From contig NZ_CP061032.1 of NCBI RefSeq assembly GCF_014490555.1, positions 124,001 through 188,000 of the forward strand: a DNA stretch of 64,000 nt, read 5' to 3'. Numbering within the stretch: the stretch's first letter is position 1; each line of letters opens with the position of its first letter. The translations under genes were made by a program, and so were the position numbers. This DNA is from Corynebacterium lujinxingii (GTDB lineage: Bacteria > Actinomycetota > Actinomycetes > Mycobacteriales > Mycobacteriaceae). Shown one piece after another: positions 1 to 7,785 of this stretch. The notes under the pieces are model-generated. The model saw only the letters and a list, made by a program, of their open reading frames with translations. It made no database searches and had not been told where the DNA came from.

Positions 1-2
1 TC

Positions 3-650
3 GAAGGCGCTGAGTTCAAGAGTGAGGACGGCCGCGTCAGCGGTGTGACCGGTGCTGATGGCCGTGCCCAGGTGCGGATCGGCCTGAATGACGACGGCAA
101 GAAGGAAGAGCTAATCCAGCTCACCCTGAAGGAAGCGCCGAAAGGGTACAAGAACGCGGAAGTGCTCGTTGATCGTGGTGCAAAGACCGCCGAGATCGTC
201 CTCCCGCGCGACCCGAACGTCACCACCCTCAACCGCCCGCAGCAGATCCTGAAGGCGATGGATGACCTGAAGCCGATCGCGACCTCCGTGCTCGCACCGG
301 CGGCCGCGATGGCGGGTGCTGCCGGCATGGTTGGCGGCCAGAAGACGACGCGCACGCCGCTGCCGAAGAGCAGCTCCACCACGAGCACGTCGGCGAAGCG
401 CTCGACGGGCCGGACGACCTCGGCACGCAATGCGAGCCGCTACAGCGCAAACCGCAACTCCGGCTCGGGTCGCGTGGCGCCCAACGGTTCTACGTCGACG
501 AAGAAGACGACCACCTCGCGTAGCAACGACGAGCGTGACGGTGATCTCGCGGATACCGGTACTCCGATGCGCGCGATCATCTCGCTGGGCATCCTCGCGA
601 TGCTGATTGGCGGTGCCTACCTGGCGCTCGGCCGTCGTCGCGAGAGCTAG
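3..650 (+). CDS. C-terminal part of a sortase-anchored surface protein with a SpaA-type domain
   Basis: The reading frame is open at the left edge, so the N-terminus lies outside the window. The first about 65 visible residues resemble the end of a prealbumin-like SpaA/Cna-B domain of pilins and adhesins (GAEF start, GVTGADG, then an EAPKGY segment). A Ser/Thr/Arg-rich spacer of about 90 residues follows. The end is a sorting signal: LADTG, a hydrophobic stretch of about 20 residues and the basic tail GRRRES. LAxTG is a sortase motif used in Actinobacteria. The protein is expected to be linked to the cell wall outside the membrane. Pilus subunit or adhesin cannot be decided without the missing part. 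Confidence 0.8.
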   Translation, partial: EGAEFKSEDGRVSGVTGADGRAQVRIGLNDDGKKEELIQLTLKEAPKGYKNAEVLVDRGAKTAEIVLPRDPNVTTLNRPQQILKAMDDLKPIATSVLAPAAAMAGAAGMVGGQKTTRTPLPKSSSTTSTSAKRSTGRTTSARNASRYSANRNSGSGRVAPNGSTSTKKTTTSRSNDERDGDLADTGTPMRAIISLGILAMLIGGAYLALGRRRES

Positions 651-661
651 AACCTAGGCAC

Positions 662-693
662 AAAACCCGCTGGTCTAAGTACCGGCGGGTTTT
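662..693 (+). terminator. Intrinsic terminator after the surface protein gene
   Basis: The arms acccgc (665-670) and gcgggt (685-690) form a GC-rich hairpin flanked by AAAA upstream and TTTT downstream, 12 bases after the stop codon. It may work in both directions. Confidence 0.75.
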
Positions 694-702
694 CTGCGTC
701 TC

Positions 703-813
703 AGGATCTGATCTGCTAGTGGCGGGGAGGCCAACTAGCAGATCCGCCGATTACTGACAGACGGTTTCAATACCACCTGGGGAAACGGTGAGGCCAAACT
801 CTGATCTGCTAGT
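703..813. repeat. Triplicated 11-bp word gatctgctagt, two copies inverted
   Basis: gatctgctagt occurs at 710-720, as its reverse complement at 734-744 (making an inverted repeat with a 13-base loop) and again direct at 803-813. All lie in the intergenic gap between the surface protein gene and tyrA, which otherwise holds no gene. It could be an operator array or a decayed small element. Confidence 0.5.
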
Positions 814-855
814 TCGCCCGGGTCAGCATGTCCAACACCCCCGAACCCCAAAAAC

Positions 856-1860
856 CTAAAACACCTCCACGCGCCCGCCGAGGGATTCGACCTGCTCCAG
901 CTGATCGACCCACCCGGGCGCACCGGGGTGGACGCGCATGACGGGGCGCGACGAGATCTTCACGGGCGACACCGACTCGCGACGGGCACCCTTGCGGGCA
1001 GCCATGCGCAGGTGCGCGCGGTGGCCGGCTTCGGAGAGGTGGGAAAGGGACGCGGGGTCGTCGTCAAGCGAATTGCGCGCGTCCTGCAGCAGGCTGATGA
1101 ACTCGTCGAGCACCGGCACGAGGGATTCGGCGTTGGTTTCGCACATGTTGCGCACGAGTTCGGGTTCGGTGCTGGCGACCCGGGTCGCACCCCTGAAGGA
1201 CCCGGCGGACAGGGACTGAGCGAGGGTGCCGCCGCGGTCGCCGACGAGTGACAGCGCCTCCGCGATGACGTGGGGGAGGTGGGAGACGCGGGCGACGGCT
1301 TCGTCGTGAAGCGCAACGCGCACTGGCACCGCCTCCGCGCCGACGACGGACGCCAGTTTGCACACGGTGCCGAACAGCGCTGCCCAGTGCTGGTCGGCGA
1401 GCCCCTCGCGGGCGTAGTCGTAGGTCACCGCCCACGCGGCGCTGGAGAACAGCCCTTCGTGGGAGGCGTTCCAGCCGGAGAACTCCGTGCCCGCCATCGG
1501 GTGGCCGCCGACGTAGCGCGCCTGCATGTCCCGTTCCACGATGAGGTCGTACACCGGGTTTTTCACCGACACGACGTCAGTGATGTCGCACGACGGGGCA
1601 TATAACGCCACCTGGTCCAGCACCGACGCAACCGCGCCCATGGGCACCGCAACGACGATAAGCGCGCCGTCGGCTTCGGCGCGGCGCAGCACCTCATCCA
1701 TGGAGTCGGAGACGTCGAAGCCGTCCCTGCGCGCCGCCCGCGCCCCGTGCAGCGTGAAGCCGTAGACACGTTCGCCGCGCGCGTGGAGGTCGCGCATGAG
1801 CGATCCGCCGATCAGTCCGAGGCCGAGGATGCAGATTGGGGGCAGTTGGTATGTAGTCAC
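856..1860 (-). CDS. tyrA: Prephenate dehydrogenase (TyrA)
   Basis: Cytoplasmic enzyme of tyrosine synthesis that oxidatively decarboxylates prephenate (or arogenate, which is common in corynebacteria) with NAD(P). The 334-residue product starts with a Rossmann nucleotide-binding motif GLGLIGGS (residues 13-20). It carries the family signature GGHPMAGTE (residues 118-126), whose histidine is the catalytic residue in TyrA enzymes. Length is normal for a single-domain TyrA, without chorismate mutase. The GTG start at 1860 is supported by a -10-like TAGACT (1868-1873) exactly 7 nt upstream and no Shine-Dalgarno, so the mRNA is probably leaderless. It is divergent from the gene at 1911. Substrate preference cannot be told from sequence. 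Confidence 0.93.
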   Translation of the reverse strand: MTTYQLPPICILGLGLIGGSLMRDLHARGERVYGFTLHGARAARRDGFDVSDSMDEVLRRAEADGALIVVAVPMGAVASVLDQVALYAPSCDITDVVSVKNPVYDLIVERDMQARYVGGHPMAGTEFSGWNASHEGLFSSAAWAVTYDYAREGLADQHWAALFGTVCKLASVVGAEAVPVRVALHDEAVARVSHLPHVIAEALSLVGDRGGTLAQSLSAGSFRGATRVASTEPELVRNMCETNAESLVPVLDEFISLLQDARNSLDDDPASLSHLSEAGHRAHLRMAARKGARRESVSPVKISSRPVMRVHPGAPGWVDQLEQVESLGGRVEVF

Positions 1861-1910
1861 CGGCTAAAGTCTAGTGACACTCCCGACACGGCGGACTACG
1901 CTGGCGTGCC

Positions 1911-2393
1911 ATGAGCCAGGACTACACGGACGGGTACGCCGTCACCGTCGCGCAAACGGACGGCCGTTGGCAGGTGCGCGAGTTTGACGACGACTTCACG
2001 GATCTTTCCACCTCCGTTTCCGCCGTGCGCAAACTCCGCGCGGAGGGCGCTTCGTTTGCGCTGCTCAACGTGGAAGAGGACTACCTGGTTATCGTGCGCC
2101 CCGGCCCGTCGCGGGTGCGTCTGTTGATCTCGGACGCGACGATGGCGGTGGACGACGATTTCGCCGCCGACATCTGCGATGAAGCCGACGTGGAAATCCC
2201 GGACATCGACCCTGACGAGTTGGATAACGTCGACGGGTGGGCGGACGGCGACTTCGCCATCCTCGCCGACCTGGGCCTTTCCGAGGAGCGTTTGAGCATT
2301 TTGCTTGACGACGACGCCGACCCGGCCGATCTCGCCCAAACCATCGCCGACGAGTTGGGGTTTGGCGATGAGTTGGCGGATGTCGTCGATTAG
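1911..2393 (+). CDS. tRNA adenosine deaminase-associated protein
   Basis: A 160-residue, very acidic protein matching the actinobacterial family usually found directly upstream of tadA and annotated only as putative tRNA adenosine deaminase-associated protein. There is no signal peptide or membrane segment, so it is cytoplasmic. Runs of Asp and Glu dominate (for example LLDDDADPADL near residue 130). The start ATG has a TACGCT -10-like box (1897-1902) 8 nt upstream, suggesting a leaderless transcript. Its end overlaps the start of tadA, so the two are translationally coupled. The molecular role is unknown; a regulator or partner of TadA is an inference from gene order. Confidence 0.8.
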   Translation: MSQDYTDGYAVTVAQTDGRWQVREFDDDFTDLSTSVSAVRKLRAEGASFALLNVEEDYLVIVRPGPSRVRLLISDATMAVDDDFAADICDEADVEIPDIDPDELDNVDGWADGDFAILADLGLSEERLSILLDDDADPADLAQTIADELGFGDELADVVD

Positions 2394-2856
2394 CGCACCG
2401 GCCCGCCGCGCCGAGGAGCGGATGCGGCGCGCGATCGAGGTTGCGCGCACGACCCCGCCGGGCGACGTGCCGGTCGGCGCGGTCGTGTTCAGCCCCGACG
2501 GTGAGGTGGTGGGCACCGGCGTGAACCGTCGCGAGGCGGGCAACGACCCGACCGCGCACGCCGAGGTGGAGGCGATCCGGCAGGCGTGCGAGACGTTGGG
2601 GAGGTGGCGGCTGGACGGCTGCGAGCTCGTCGTCACGCTAGAGCCCTGCACGATGTGTGCGGGAGCGGTGTTGGGGGCGCGGGTGTCGTCATTGATTTTT
2701 GGTGCGTGGGAGCCGAAGACGGGGGCGGTCGGCAGTGTGCTGGACGCGATCCGGGACCCGCGGCACCTGCACACGCCGGAGGTGCGCGGGGGCGTGCTGG
2801 AGGCGGAAACTGTCAGGTTGCTGGGGGATTTCTTCGAAGATGTCAGGAGTAATTGA
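2368..2856 (+). CDS. tadA: tRNA-specific adenosine deaminase TadA
   Basis: Zinc-dependent deaminase that converts adenosine-34 of tRNA-Arg(ACG) to inosine, widening codon reading. The 162-residue product has the cytidine/deoxycytidylate deaminase fold with HAE (His64, Glu66; zinc ligand and proton shuttle) and the zinc motif PCTMC (Cys94, Cys97). ATG codons at 2368 and 2380 are both possible; both lie inside the upstream gene and neither has a clear Shine-Dalgarno, so coupling to that gene is likely. A longer upstream extension of the frame is out-of-frame translation of the neighbour. All catalytic residues are present. Confidence 0.93.
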   Translation: MSWRMSSISAPARRAEERMRRAIEVARTTPPGDVPVGAVVFSPDGEVVGTGVNRREAGNDPTAHAEVEAIRQACETLGRWRLDGCELVVTLEPCTMCAGAVLGARVSSLIFGAWEPKTGAVGSVLDAIRDPRHLHTPEVRGGVLEAETVRLLGDFFEDVRSN

Positions 2857-2933
2857 ATCGTTACCCAATAGGTGAAGGTTTGGGCCTACACTTAGTGGCC
2901 TAACTGACCGCAACGAATCTAAGGAGAATCATC

Positions 2934-3149
2934 ATGGGTCTTGAGGACAAGGCAGATCAGCTCAAGGGCAACGCCAAGGAAGCTCTCGGCGACGTAACCG
3001 ACAACGAGAAGCTGCAGAACGAGGGCAAGGCCGACCAGCTCATCGGCGGCGCTAAGGAGAAGCTCTCCGACGCTGTCGACGGCATCAAGGACAAGGCCAA
3101 CGAGGTCGCAGCCAAGGTCGAGGACAAGCGCGACGAAGCTGAGCGCTAA
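2934..3149 (+). CDS. CsbD-family small stress protein
   Basis: A 71-residue, highly charged, Lys/Glu/Asp-rich protein with the CsbD pattern (DKADQLKGNAKEALG at the N-terminus, repeated as KADQLIGGAKEKL). CsbD is a general-stress protein of Bacillus controlled by sigma-B; its molecular function is not established. The ATG has a good Shine-Dalgarno (aaggag) about 8 nt upstream. It stands alone between tadA and a tRNA gene. No signal peptide; soluble and probably largely helical. Confidence 0.88.
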   Translation: MGLEDKADQLKGNAKEALGDVTDNEKLQNEGKADQLIGGAKEKLSDAVDGIKDKANEVAAKVEDKRDEAER

Positions 3150-3187
3150 TTTGGTTTCTCGGTAGCGCTACCGTTAATCTATTGCGC

Positions 3188-3275
3188 GGTAGCGTGTCCG
3201 AGCGGCCGAAGGTACTCGCCTCGAAAGCGAGTGAGGGTAAAACCTCCGCGGGTTCAAATCCCGCCGCTACCGCCA
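3188..3275 (+). tRNA. tRNA-Ser(CGA)
   Basis: An 88-nt class II tRNA. The acceptor arms GGTAGCG (3188-3194) and CGCTACC (3265-3271) pair; the anticodon stem ctcgc/gcgag encloses ctcgaaa with anticodon CGA. A long variable arm typical of tRNA-Ser, a T-arm with GGTTCAAATCC and an encoded CCA end (3273-3275) are visible. Confidence 0.96.
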
Positions 3276-3281
3276 AGAGTT

Positions 3282-3308
3282 AAAGCCCCCGGCAACGGGG
3301 GCTTTTTC
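3282..3308 (+). terminator. Intrinsic terminator after tRNA-Ser(CGA)
   Basis: The hairpin agcccccggcaacgggggct is followed by TTTT and begins 7 nt after the CCA end of the tRNA. Confidence 0.9.
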
Positions 3309-3333
3309 CATACACAGAAGGAACCGTGTTCAC

Positions 3334-5694
3334 GTGGCGAAACTGCTGTACAACCTCGGGCGATGGTCCTACCTGCACAAATGGCGGGTGATCGTGGCCT
3401 GGCTCGTGCTGCTTGGCGCGACCGCGACCGGGGCGTTTTCGTTGATGAAGCCGTTCACCTCCGAGTTCGCCATTGAAGGCACGCCCGCCATCGAGGCGTT
3501 GCAGACCATGGAGGACAACTTTCCCGAGGCCGGCAATGTGGCCACCGCCCCTGGCGTGAACCTCGTCTTCGCCGCGCCCGAGGGGCAGCGTCTGGACACA
3601 CCCGAATACATGGCGGCGATGGATTCCACCGTCGGCTACATCCGCGACCACCTCGGCGTGGACGGGGAGCGCTTCGGCAACCCCGTGCAGGTGAACAAGG
3701 ATCTGCAAAACATGGTCGTCGGGCAGATGACCGAGATGGGCATGCCGGAGGAGCGCGCCAATGCGGACGCGTACCAGTTGCGAATGCTTAGCGACGACGC
3801 CCGCATCGGCTACACCACCTTCGAATTCGACGCCGAATCCTCCATGTCCGTCGACCAGGCGGACCGCGACGTGGTCACCGAGGCGATGCAGATCGGCCGC
3901 GACGCTGGCCTGCAGGTGGAGGCGGGCGGCGCTGGCTTCGGCGAACCGATCGCCATTAAGACCACTTCCGAGATGGTCGGCCTGGCCGTGGCGTTTTTGG
4001 TGCTCGTGGTCACGTTCGGCTCCCTGGCGGCGTCGGTGATCCCGATCATCTCCGCCGTGGTGGGTGTGGGCATCGGTGCGCTGCTGGTGCTGGTGACCAC
4101 GCACTGGGTGGAACTCAACGACGTCACCCCGGTGCTCGCCGTGATGATCGGCCTGGCCGTGGGCATCGACTACGCCCTGTTCATTCTCTCGCGCTACCGC
4201 CAGGAGGCGCGACACCTCCCGCCGGAGGAGGCCGCCGGCATGGCGGTGGGCACCGCCGGATCCTCGGTGGTCTTCGCCGGCACCACCGTCTTTACCGCCC
4301 TGGTGGCGCTGGCGCTCGCGCGCATCGAGTTCCTCACCTGGATGGGCCTGGCCGCCGCCGCGACCGTGCTCATCGCCGTGCTGGTGGCGCTCACCCTCGT
4401 GCCGGCGCTACTCGGCGCGTGGGGGTCCAAGGCGTTCGCGGGCAAGATCCCCGGCCTGGCCGGCAACCCCGGCCCGGGCAAGCGCCCGGCGAAGGATCTG
4501 GATGCGAATTCGATGGGCAAGCGTTGGGTGCGCTTCGTCGAAAAGGCGCCGGGGCTCGTTATGGCTGTCGTGGTGCTGGGGCTCGGTGCCCTGTCCGCGC
4601 CGGTGCTCGGTTTGGAGATGTCGCTACCGTCCGATAGCACCTCCAACCACGACACCACCCAGCGCAAGTCCGCCGACCTCATGGCCGAAGGCTTCGGGCC
4701 CGGCGTGAACGCGCCGCTACTGCTCGTCGTCGACGCGCACACCGCGAACCCGGACTCGGAGATCCTCCAGCCCTACATGGGCGCGATCCCCGACGAGGCC
4801 GGCGGCGACGCCGAGAAGGCCGCGCTGGCGTCGTTCCTATACACCGTCGGGGAGATCGGCTCCGTCAACGGCATCGAGCACGCCCAGCTCATCGCCGCCA
4901 ACGACGACATGACCGCCGCCCAGATCCTGGCCACCCCGACCGGTGGCCCGGAAAAGGAGCGCACCCTGGAAATCGCACACGGCGTGCGCGACGCCATCGG
5001 CCAGGTGGAAGACGCCACCGGCATCCAGGTCGGGCTGACGGGGCTGACGGCGGTGCAGATGGACATCACCGAAGAGCTCGCGAACGCCATGCCGCTCTAC
5101 CTCTCCATCGTGGTGGGGCTGGCGATCGTGCTGTTGGTCATCGTGTTCCGCTCGATCATGGTGCCGCTCGTCGCCGGGCTCGGCTTCCTCTTATCCGTCG
5201 GCGCCGCGTTCGGCGTGACCATCCTCGTGTTCCAAGAAGGCCTGTGGGGCCTGGTGAACACCCCGGCGCCGATCCTGTCGTTCCTGCCGATCTTCCTTAT
5301 CGGCGTCACGTTCGGCCTGGCCATGGACTACCAAGTCTTCCTGGTCACCCGCATGCGCGAGGCCTACCTGCGCAATGACGGCGACCGCCTACGCGCCGTG
5401 CACGAATCCACCGTCGAAGGCTTCACCCAGGGCGCGCGCGTGGTCACCGCCGCCGCGATCATCATGATCGCCGTCTTCATCGCCTTTTTGGATCAGCCGC
5501 TGCCGTTTATTCAGATCTTCGGCTTCGCGCTCGGCGTCGCCGTGCTTTTCGACGCCTTCTTCATCCGCATGTCCCTCGTCCCCGCCACCATGTACCTGCT
5601 CGGCCGCGCCTCCTGGTGGATGCCGGCATGGCTGGACAAACTCCTGCCCGAGGTGGACATTGAGGGCACCGAACTAGAAAAGGAACACGCATGA
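3334..5694 (+). CDS. MMPL-family (RND superfamily) transporter
   Basis: A 786-residue polytopic membrane protein with the duplicated MmpL layout: one TM helix, a large extracytoplasmic loop (about residues 45-200), five TM helices, a cytoplasmic linker, then the same pattern again. The charged TM signatures GIDYALFILSRYRQE (first half) and GLAMDYQVFLVTRMREAY (second half) carry the proton-relay Asp-Tyr pairs of this family. In Corynebacteriales such pumps export lipids such as trehalose monomycolate or other hydrophobic substrates; the cargo here is unknown. GTG start at 3334 with agaagga upstream. The stop overlaps the start of tgt by 4 nt (ATGA), indicating translational coupling with an unrelated gene. 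Confidence 0.88.
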   Translation: MAKLLYNLGRWSYLHKWRVIVAWLVLLGATATGAFSLMKPFTSEFAIEGTPAIEALQTMEDNFPEAGNVATAPGVNLVFAAPEGQRLDTPEYMAAMDSTVGYIRDHLGVDGERFGNPVQVNKDLQNMVVGQMTEMGMPEERANADAYQLRMLSDDARIGYTTFEFDAESSMSVDQADRDVVTEAMQIGRDAGLQVEAGGAGFGEPIAIKTTSEMVGLAVAFLVLVVTFGSLAASVIPIISAVVGVGIGALLVLVTTHWVELNDVTPVLAVMIGLAVGIDYALFILSRYRQEARHLPPEEAAGMAVGTAGSSVVFAGTTVFTALVALALARIEFLTWMGLAAAATVLIAVLVALTLVPALLGAWGSKAFAGKIPGLAGNPGPGKRPAKDLDANSMGKRWVRFVEKAPGLVMAVVVLGLGALSAPVLGLEMSLPSDSTSNHDTTQRKSADLMAEGFGPGVNAPLLLVVDAHTANPDSEILQPYMGAIPDEAGGDAEKAALASFLYTVGEIGSVNGIEHAQLIAANDDMTAAQILATPTGGPEKERTLEIAHGVRDAIGQVEDATGIQVGLTGLTAVQMDITEELANAMPLYLSIVVGLAIVLLVIVFRSIMVPLVAGLGFLLSVGAAFGVTILVFQEGLWGLVNTPAPILSFLPIFLIGVTFGLAMDYQVFLVTRMREAYLRNDGDRLRAVHESTVEGFTQGARVVTAAAIIMIAVFIAFLDQPLPFIQIFGFALGVAVLFDAFFIRMSLVPATMYLLGRASWWMPAWLDKLLPEVDIEGTELEKEHA

Positions 5695-6953
5695 CGGACT
5701 TTTCCCGCGACACCACGTTCGACGTCGGTACCCAGTTGGAGCCCGCGCCGGGCCGCCACGGTCGTACCGGTGTCATCCACACCCCGCACGGTTCGATCCA
5801 GACCCCGGCGTTTATCCCCGTGGCCACCAAGGCGACGGTGAAAACGCTCACCCCGGAGCAGGTCCGTTCCACAGGCGCCCAGGCGATGTTGTCCAACGCG
5901 TACCACCTCTACCTGCAGCCCGGCCCGGACATTGTCGACGAAGCCGGCGGCGTCGCGGCCTTCGAGAACTGGCACGGGCCCACCTACACCGACTCCGGCG
6001 GCTTCCAGGTCATGAGCCTCGGCGTCGGCTTTAAAAAGGTCCTCGCGATGGACACCGCGGGCCTGACGGACGCCGACATCCGCGCCGCCAACAAGGACCG
6101 CATGGCGCGTGTCGACGACGACGGCGTCGACTTCAAATCCGTCATCGACGGCTCCTCGCACCGCTTCACCCCCGAGGTGTCGATGCAGATCCAGCACCAA
6201 TTGGGTGCGGACATTATGTTTGCGTTCGACGAGCTGACCACGCTCGTCGACACGCGCACCTACCAGGAACACTCCGTGGAGCGCACGCGTCGCTGGGCCC
6301 GCCGCTGCCTCATTGAGCACGATCGCTTGACGACGACCCGCCCCGACAAACCCCTCCAATCCCTCTGGGGCGTCGTGCAGGGTGCGCAATACGAGGACCT
6401 GCGCCGCTCCGCTGTGCACGGGCTGCTTGATCTGGACCGCGAGGCGCGCGATGAGGGGCGCCGGGGTTTTGGCGGCTTCGGCATCGGCGGCGCGCTAGAG
6501 AAGGAAAACCTAGGCACGATCGTCGGGTGGGTCACCGACGAACTGCCGGTGTCTATGCCGCGTCACTTGCTCGGCATTTCCGAGCCAGACGACATTTTCA
6601 CCGCCGTGGAGGCCGGCGTCGACACCTTCGACTGCGTCGCCCCGACGCGCCTGGGCCGCCGCGGCGGCGTGTACACCCTGGACGGCCGGATGAACCTCGC
6701 CGGCGCTCGCTTCAAACGCGATTTCTCTGGCGTGGACGAGGAGTTCGGCGGCTACGTCTCCGAGAACTACTCGCGGGCGTATATCCACCACCTGCTCAAG
6801 GCCAAGGAGTTCTTGGCTGGCACGCTGTGCACGATGCACAACCTGGAGTTCATGATCCGTCTGGTGGACAACATCCGCCTGGCCATCGACGCCGGCGACT
6901 ACGAGGCGTACCGCGACGAGTTCCTCGGCCGCTATTACGCGGGGAACAACTAG
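5691..6953 (+). CDS. tgt: tRNA-guanine transglycosylase, divergent, zinc ligands lost
   Basis: Swaps guanine-34 in tRNAs with GUN anticodons for a queuosine precursor or queuine. The 420-residue protein keeps the TIM-barrel signatures: TDSGGFQVMSL with the base-site Asp101, FDEL with Asp180, VVQG and FDCVAPTR with the nucleophile Asp314. In characterised enzymes a structural zinc is held by three Cys and one His (Cys318, Cys320, Cys323 and His349 in Zymomonas). Here the aligned residues are Phe352, Gly354, Ser357 and His383, with the Ser-to-His spacing of 26 kept. The pocket Cys after Asp-Glu (Cys158 in Zymomonas) is Leu182. It is followed by a precursor transporter and gluQ, which supports a queuosine role. 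Substrate (preQ1 or queuine) is unknown. Confidence 0.88.
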   Translation: MTDFSRDTTFDVGTQLEPAPGRHGRTGVIHTPHGSIQTPAFIPVATKATVKTLTPEQVRSTGAQAMLSNAYHLYLQPGPDIVDEAGGVAAFENWHGPTYTDSGGFQVMSLGVGFKKVLAMDTAGLTDADIRAANKDRMARVDDDGVDFKSVIDGSSHRFTPEVSMQIQHQLGADIMFAFDELTTLVDTRTYQEHSVERTRRWARRCLIEHDRLTTTRPDKPLQSLWGVVQGAQYEDLRRSAVHGLLDLDREARDEGRRGFGGFGIGGALEKENLGTIVGWVTDELPVSMPRHLLGISEPDDIFTAVEAGVDTFDCVAPTRLGRRGGVYTLDGRMNLAGARFKRDFSGVDEEFGGYVSENYSRAYIHHLLKAKEFLAGTLCTMHNLEFMIRLVDNIRLAIDAGDYEAYRDEFLGRYYAGNN

Positions 6954-6961
6954 TCACGCGG

Positions 6962-7065
6962 GGCAGCGTCGGAGAAAACCTGAATTCAGCCCGCGGAAAT
7001 CGCGGCCATTACTGCGATCGTCCAGGATGAGAAGCCAACGAATTCAGGTTTTGCCCGACGCTGCC
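6962..7065. repeat. 104-bp element with 26-bp inverted ends
   Basis: The left arm 6962-6987 and right arm 7040-7065 are inverted copies with 24 of 26 positions complementary, each containing gaattc. They enclose 52 bases with no reading frame. The element lies between the convergent genes tgt and the transporter gene and could be a MITE-like or REP-like element, or a large bidirectional termination hairpin. No clear target duplication was seen. Confidence 0.6.
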
Positions 7066-7109
7066 CGGTGGCGGGGTATGTTCCAACGACGCTGGCCGGG
7101 ACTCTGCGG

Positions 7110-7766
7110 CTACGCAGTCTCCCCGCTGACGCGCTCCTCGGCCCGGCGCACGGCTGCGATCGTCGGATAGGTAATCGGCAGCAGGACGACCTCCATGAGG
7201 GTCTTCCACAGGAACCCGACGACAACGTAGTTGATAAAGGAGCCCGCCGAGTCGATGCCGATCACACCGGCCGCGATCGAGCAGAACAGCAGCGTGTCGG
7301 CGAACTCGCCGACGATGGTGGAGCCGATCAGGCGCGCCCACAGCCGTTCGGTGCCGAAGCGGTCCTTCATCTTCTGCAGCACCCACGCGTTGAGCAGCTG
7401 ACCCACAACGTAACCCGCCAGCGAGGCCGCCACGATGCGCGGCAGAAGCCCCAGCACGGCGGCGAAGGTGTCCTGCATGTCATAGAAGTCGGCGGCCGGC
7501 AGCCAGATGGCGATGTAGAACGTCGCAACGGCGAGCACCGCGATGCCGAAGCCGGTGAACACGGCGCGGCGTGCGGTTTTGAAGCCGTAGACCTCGGCGA
7601 TGACGTCGCCGATGACGTAGGACAGCGGGAAGAGGAAGAACGCGCCGTCGGTGATCAACGGCCCGAGTTGCACGCCTTTTTGCGCCGTGATGTTCGAAAT
7701 GAGAAACACCGCGCAAAACACGGCGAGAAGATAGGGAAATGGGGAACGGGATACACGCGGTGACAT
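7110..7766 (-). CDS. Queuosine precursor transporter (YhhQ/QPTR family)
   Basis: A 218-residue integral membrane protein with six predicted TM helices, matching the DUF165/YhhQ family that imports queuosine precursors. Family hallmarks are SNITAQKGV in the first helix, FFLFPLSYVIGDVIAEVYGF, and a later GSTIVGEFADTLLF stretch. It is convergent with tgt and divergent from gluQ, forming a compact queuosine cluster. Several in-frame ATG codons exist; 7766 was chosen because the protein then begins MSPRVSRSPF just before the first helix and a -10-like CATGAT lies 7 nt upstream. Whether it carries preQ0, preQ1 or queuine cannot be read from the sequence. Confidence 0.88.
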   Translation of the reverse strand: MSPRVSRSPFPYLLAVFCAVFLISNITAQKGVQLGPLITDGAFFLFPLSYVIGDVIAEVYGFKTARRAVFTGFGIAVLAVATFYIAIWLPAADFYDMQDTFAAVLGLLPRIVAASLAGYVVGQLLNAWVLQKMKDRFGTERLWARLIGSTIVGEFADTLLFCSIAAGVIGIDSAGSFINYVVVGFLWKTLMEVVLLPITYPTIAAVRRAEERVSGETA

Positions 7767-7772
7767 GCGCCA

Positions 7773-7779
7773 TATCATG
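7773..7779. promoter_or_regulatory. Overlapping bidirectional -10 boxes between yhhQ-like gene and gluQ
   Basis: TATCAT (7773-7778, +) lies 7 nt before the gluQ ATG at 7786, and CATGAT on the minus strand (7779-7774) lies 7 nt before the transporter ATG at 7766. The start codons are only 19 nt apart, so both transcripts would be leaderless and share one melted region. Confidence 0.5.
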
Positions 7780-7785
7780 GCACAC

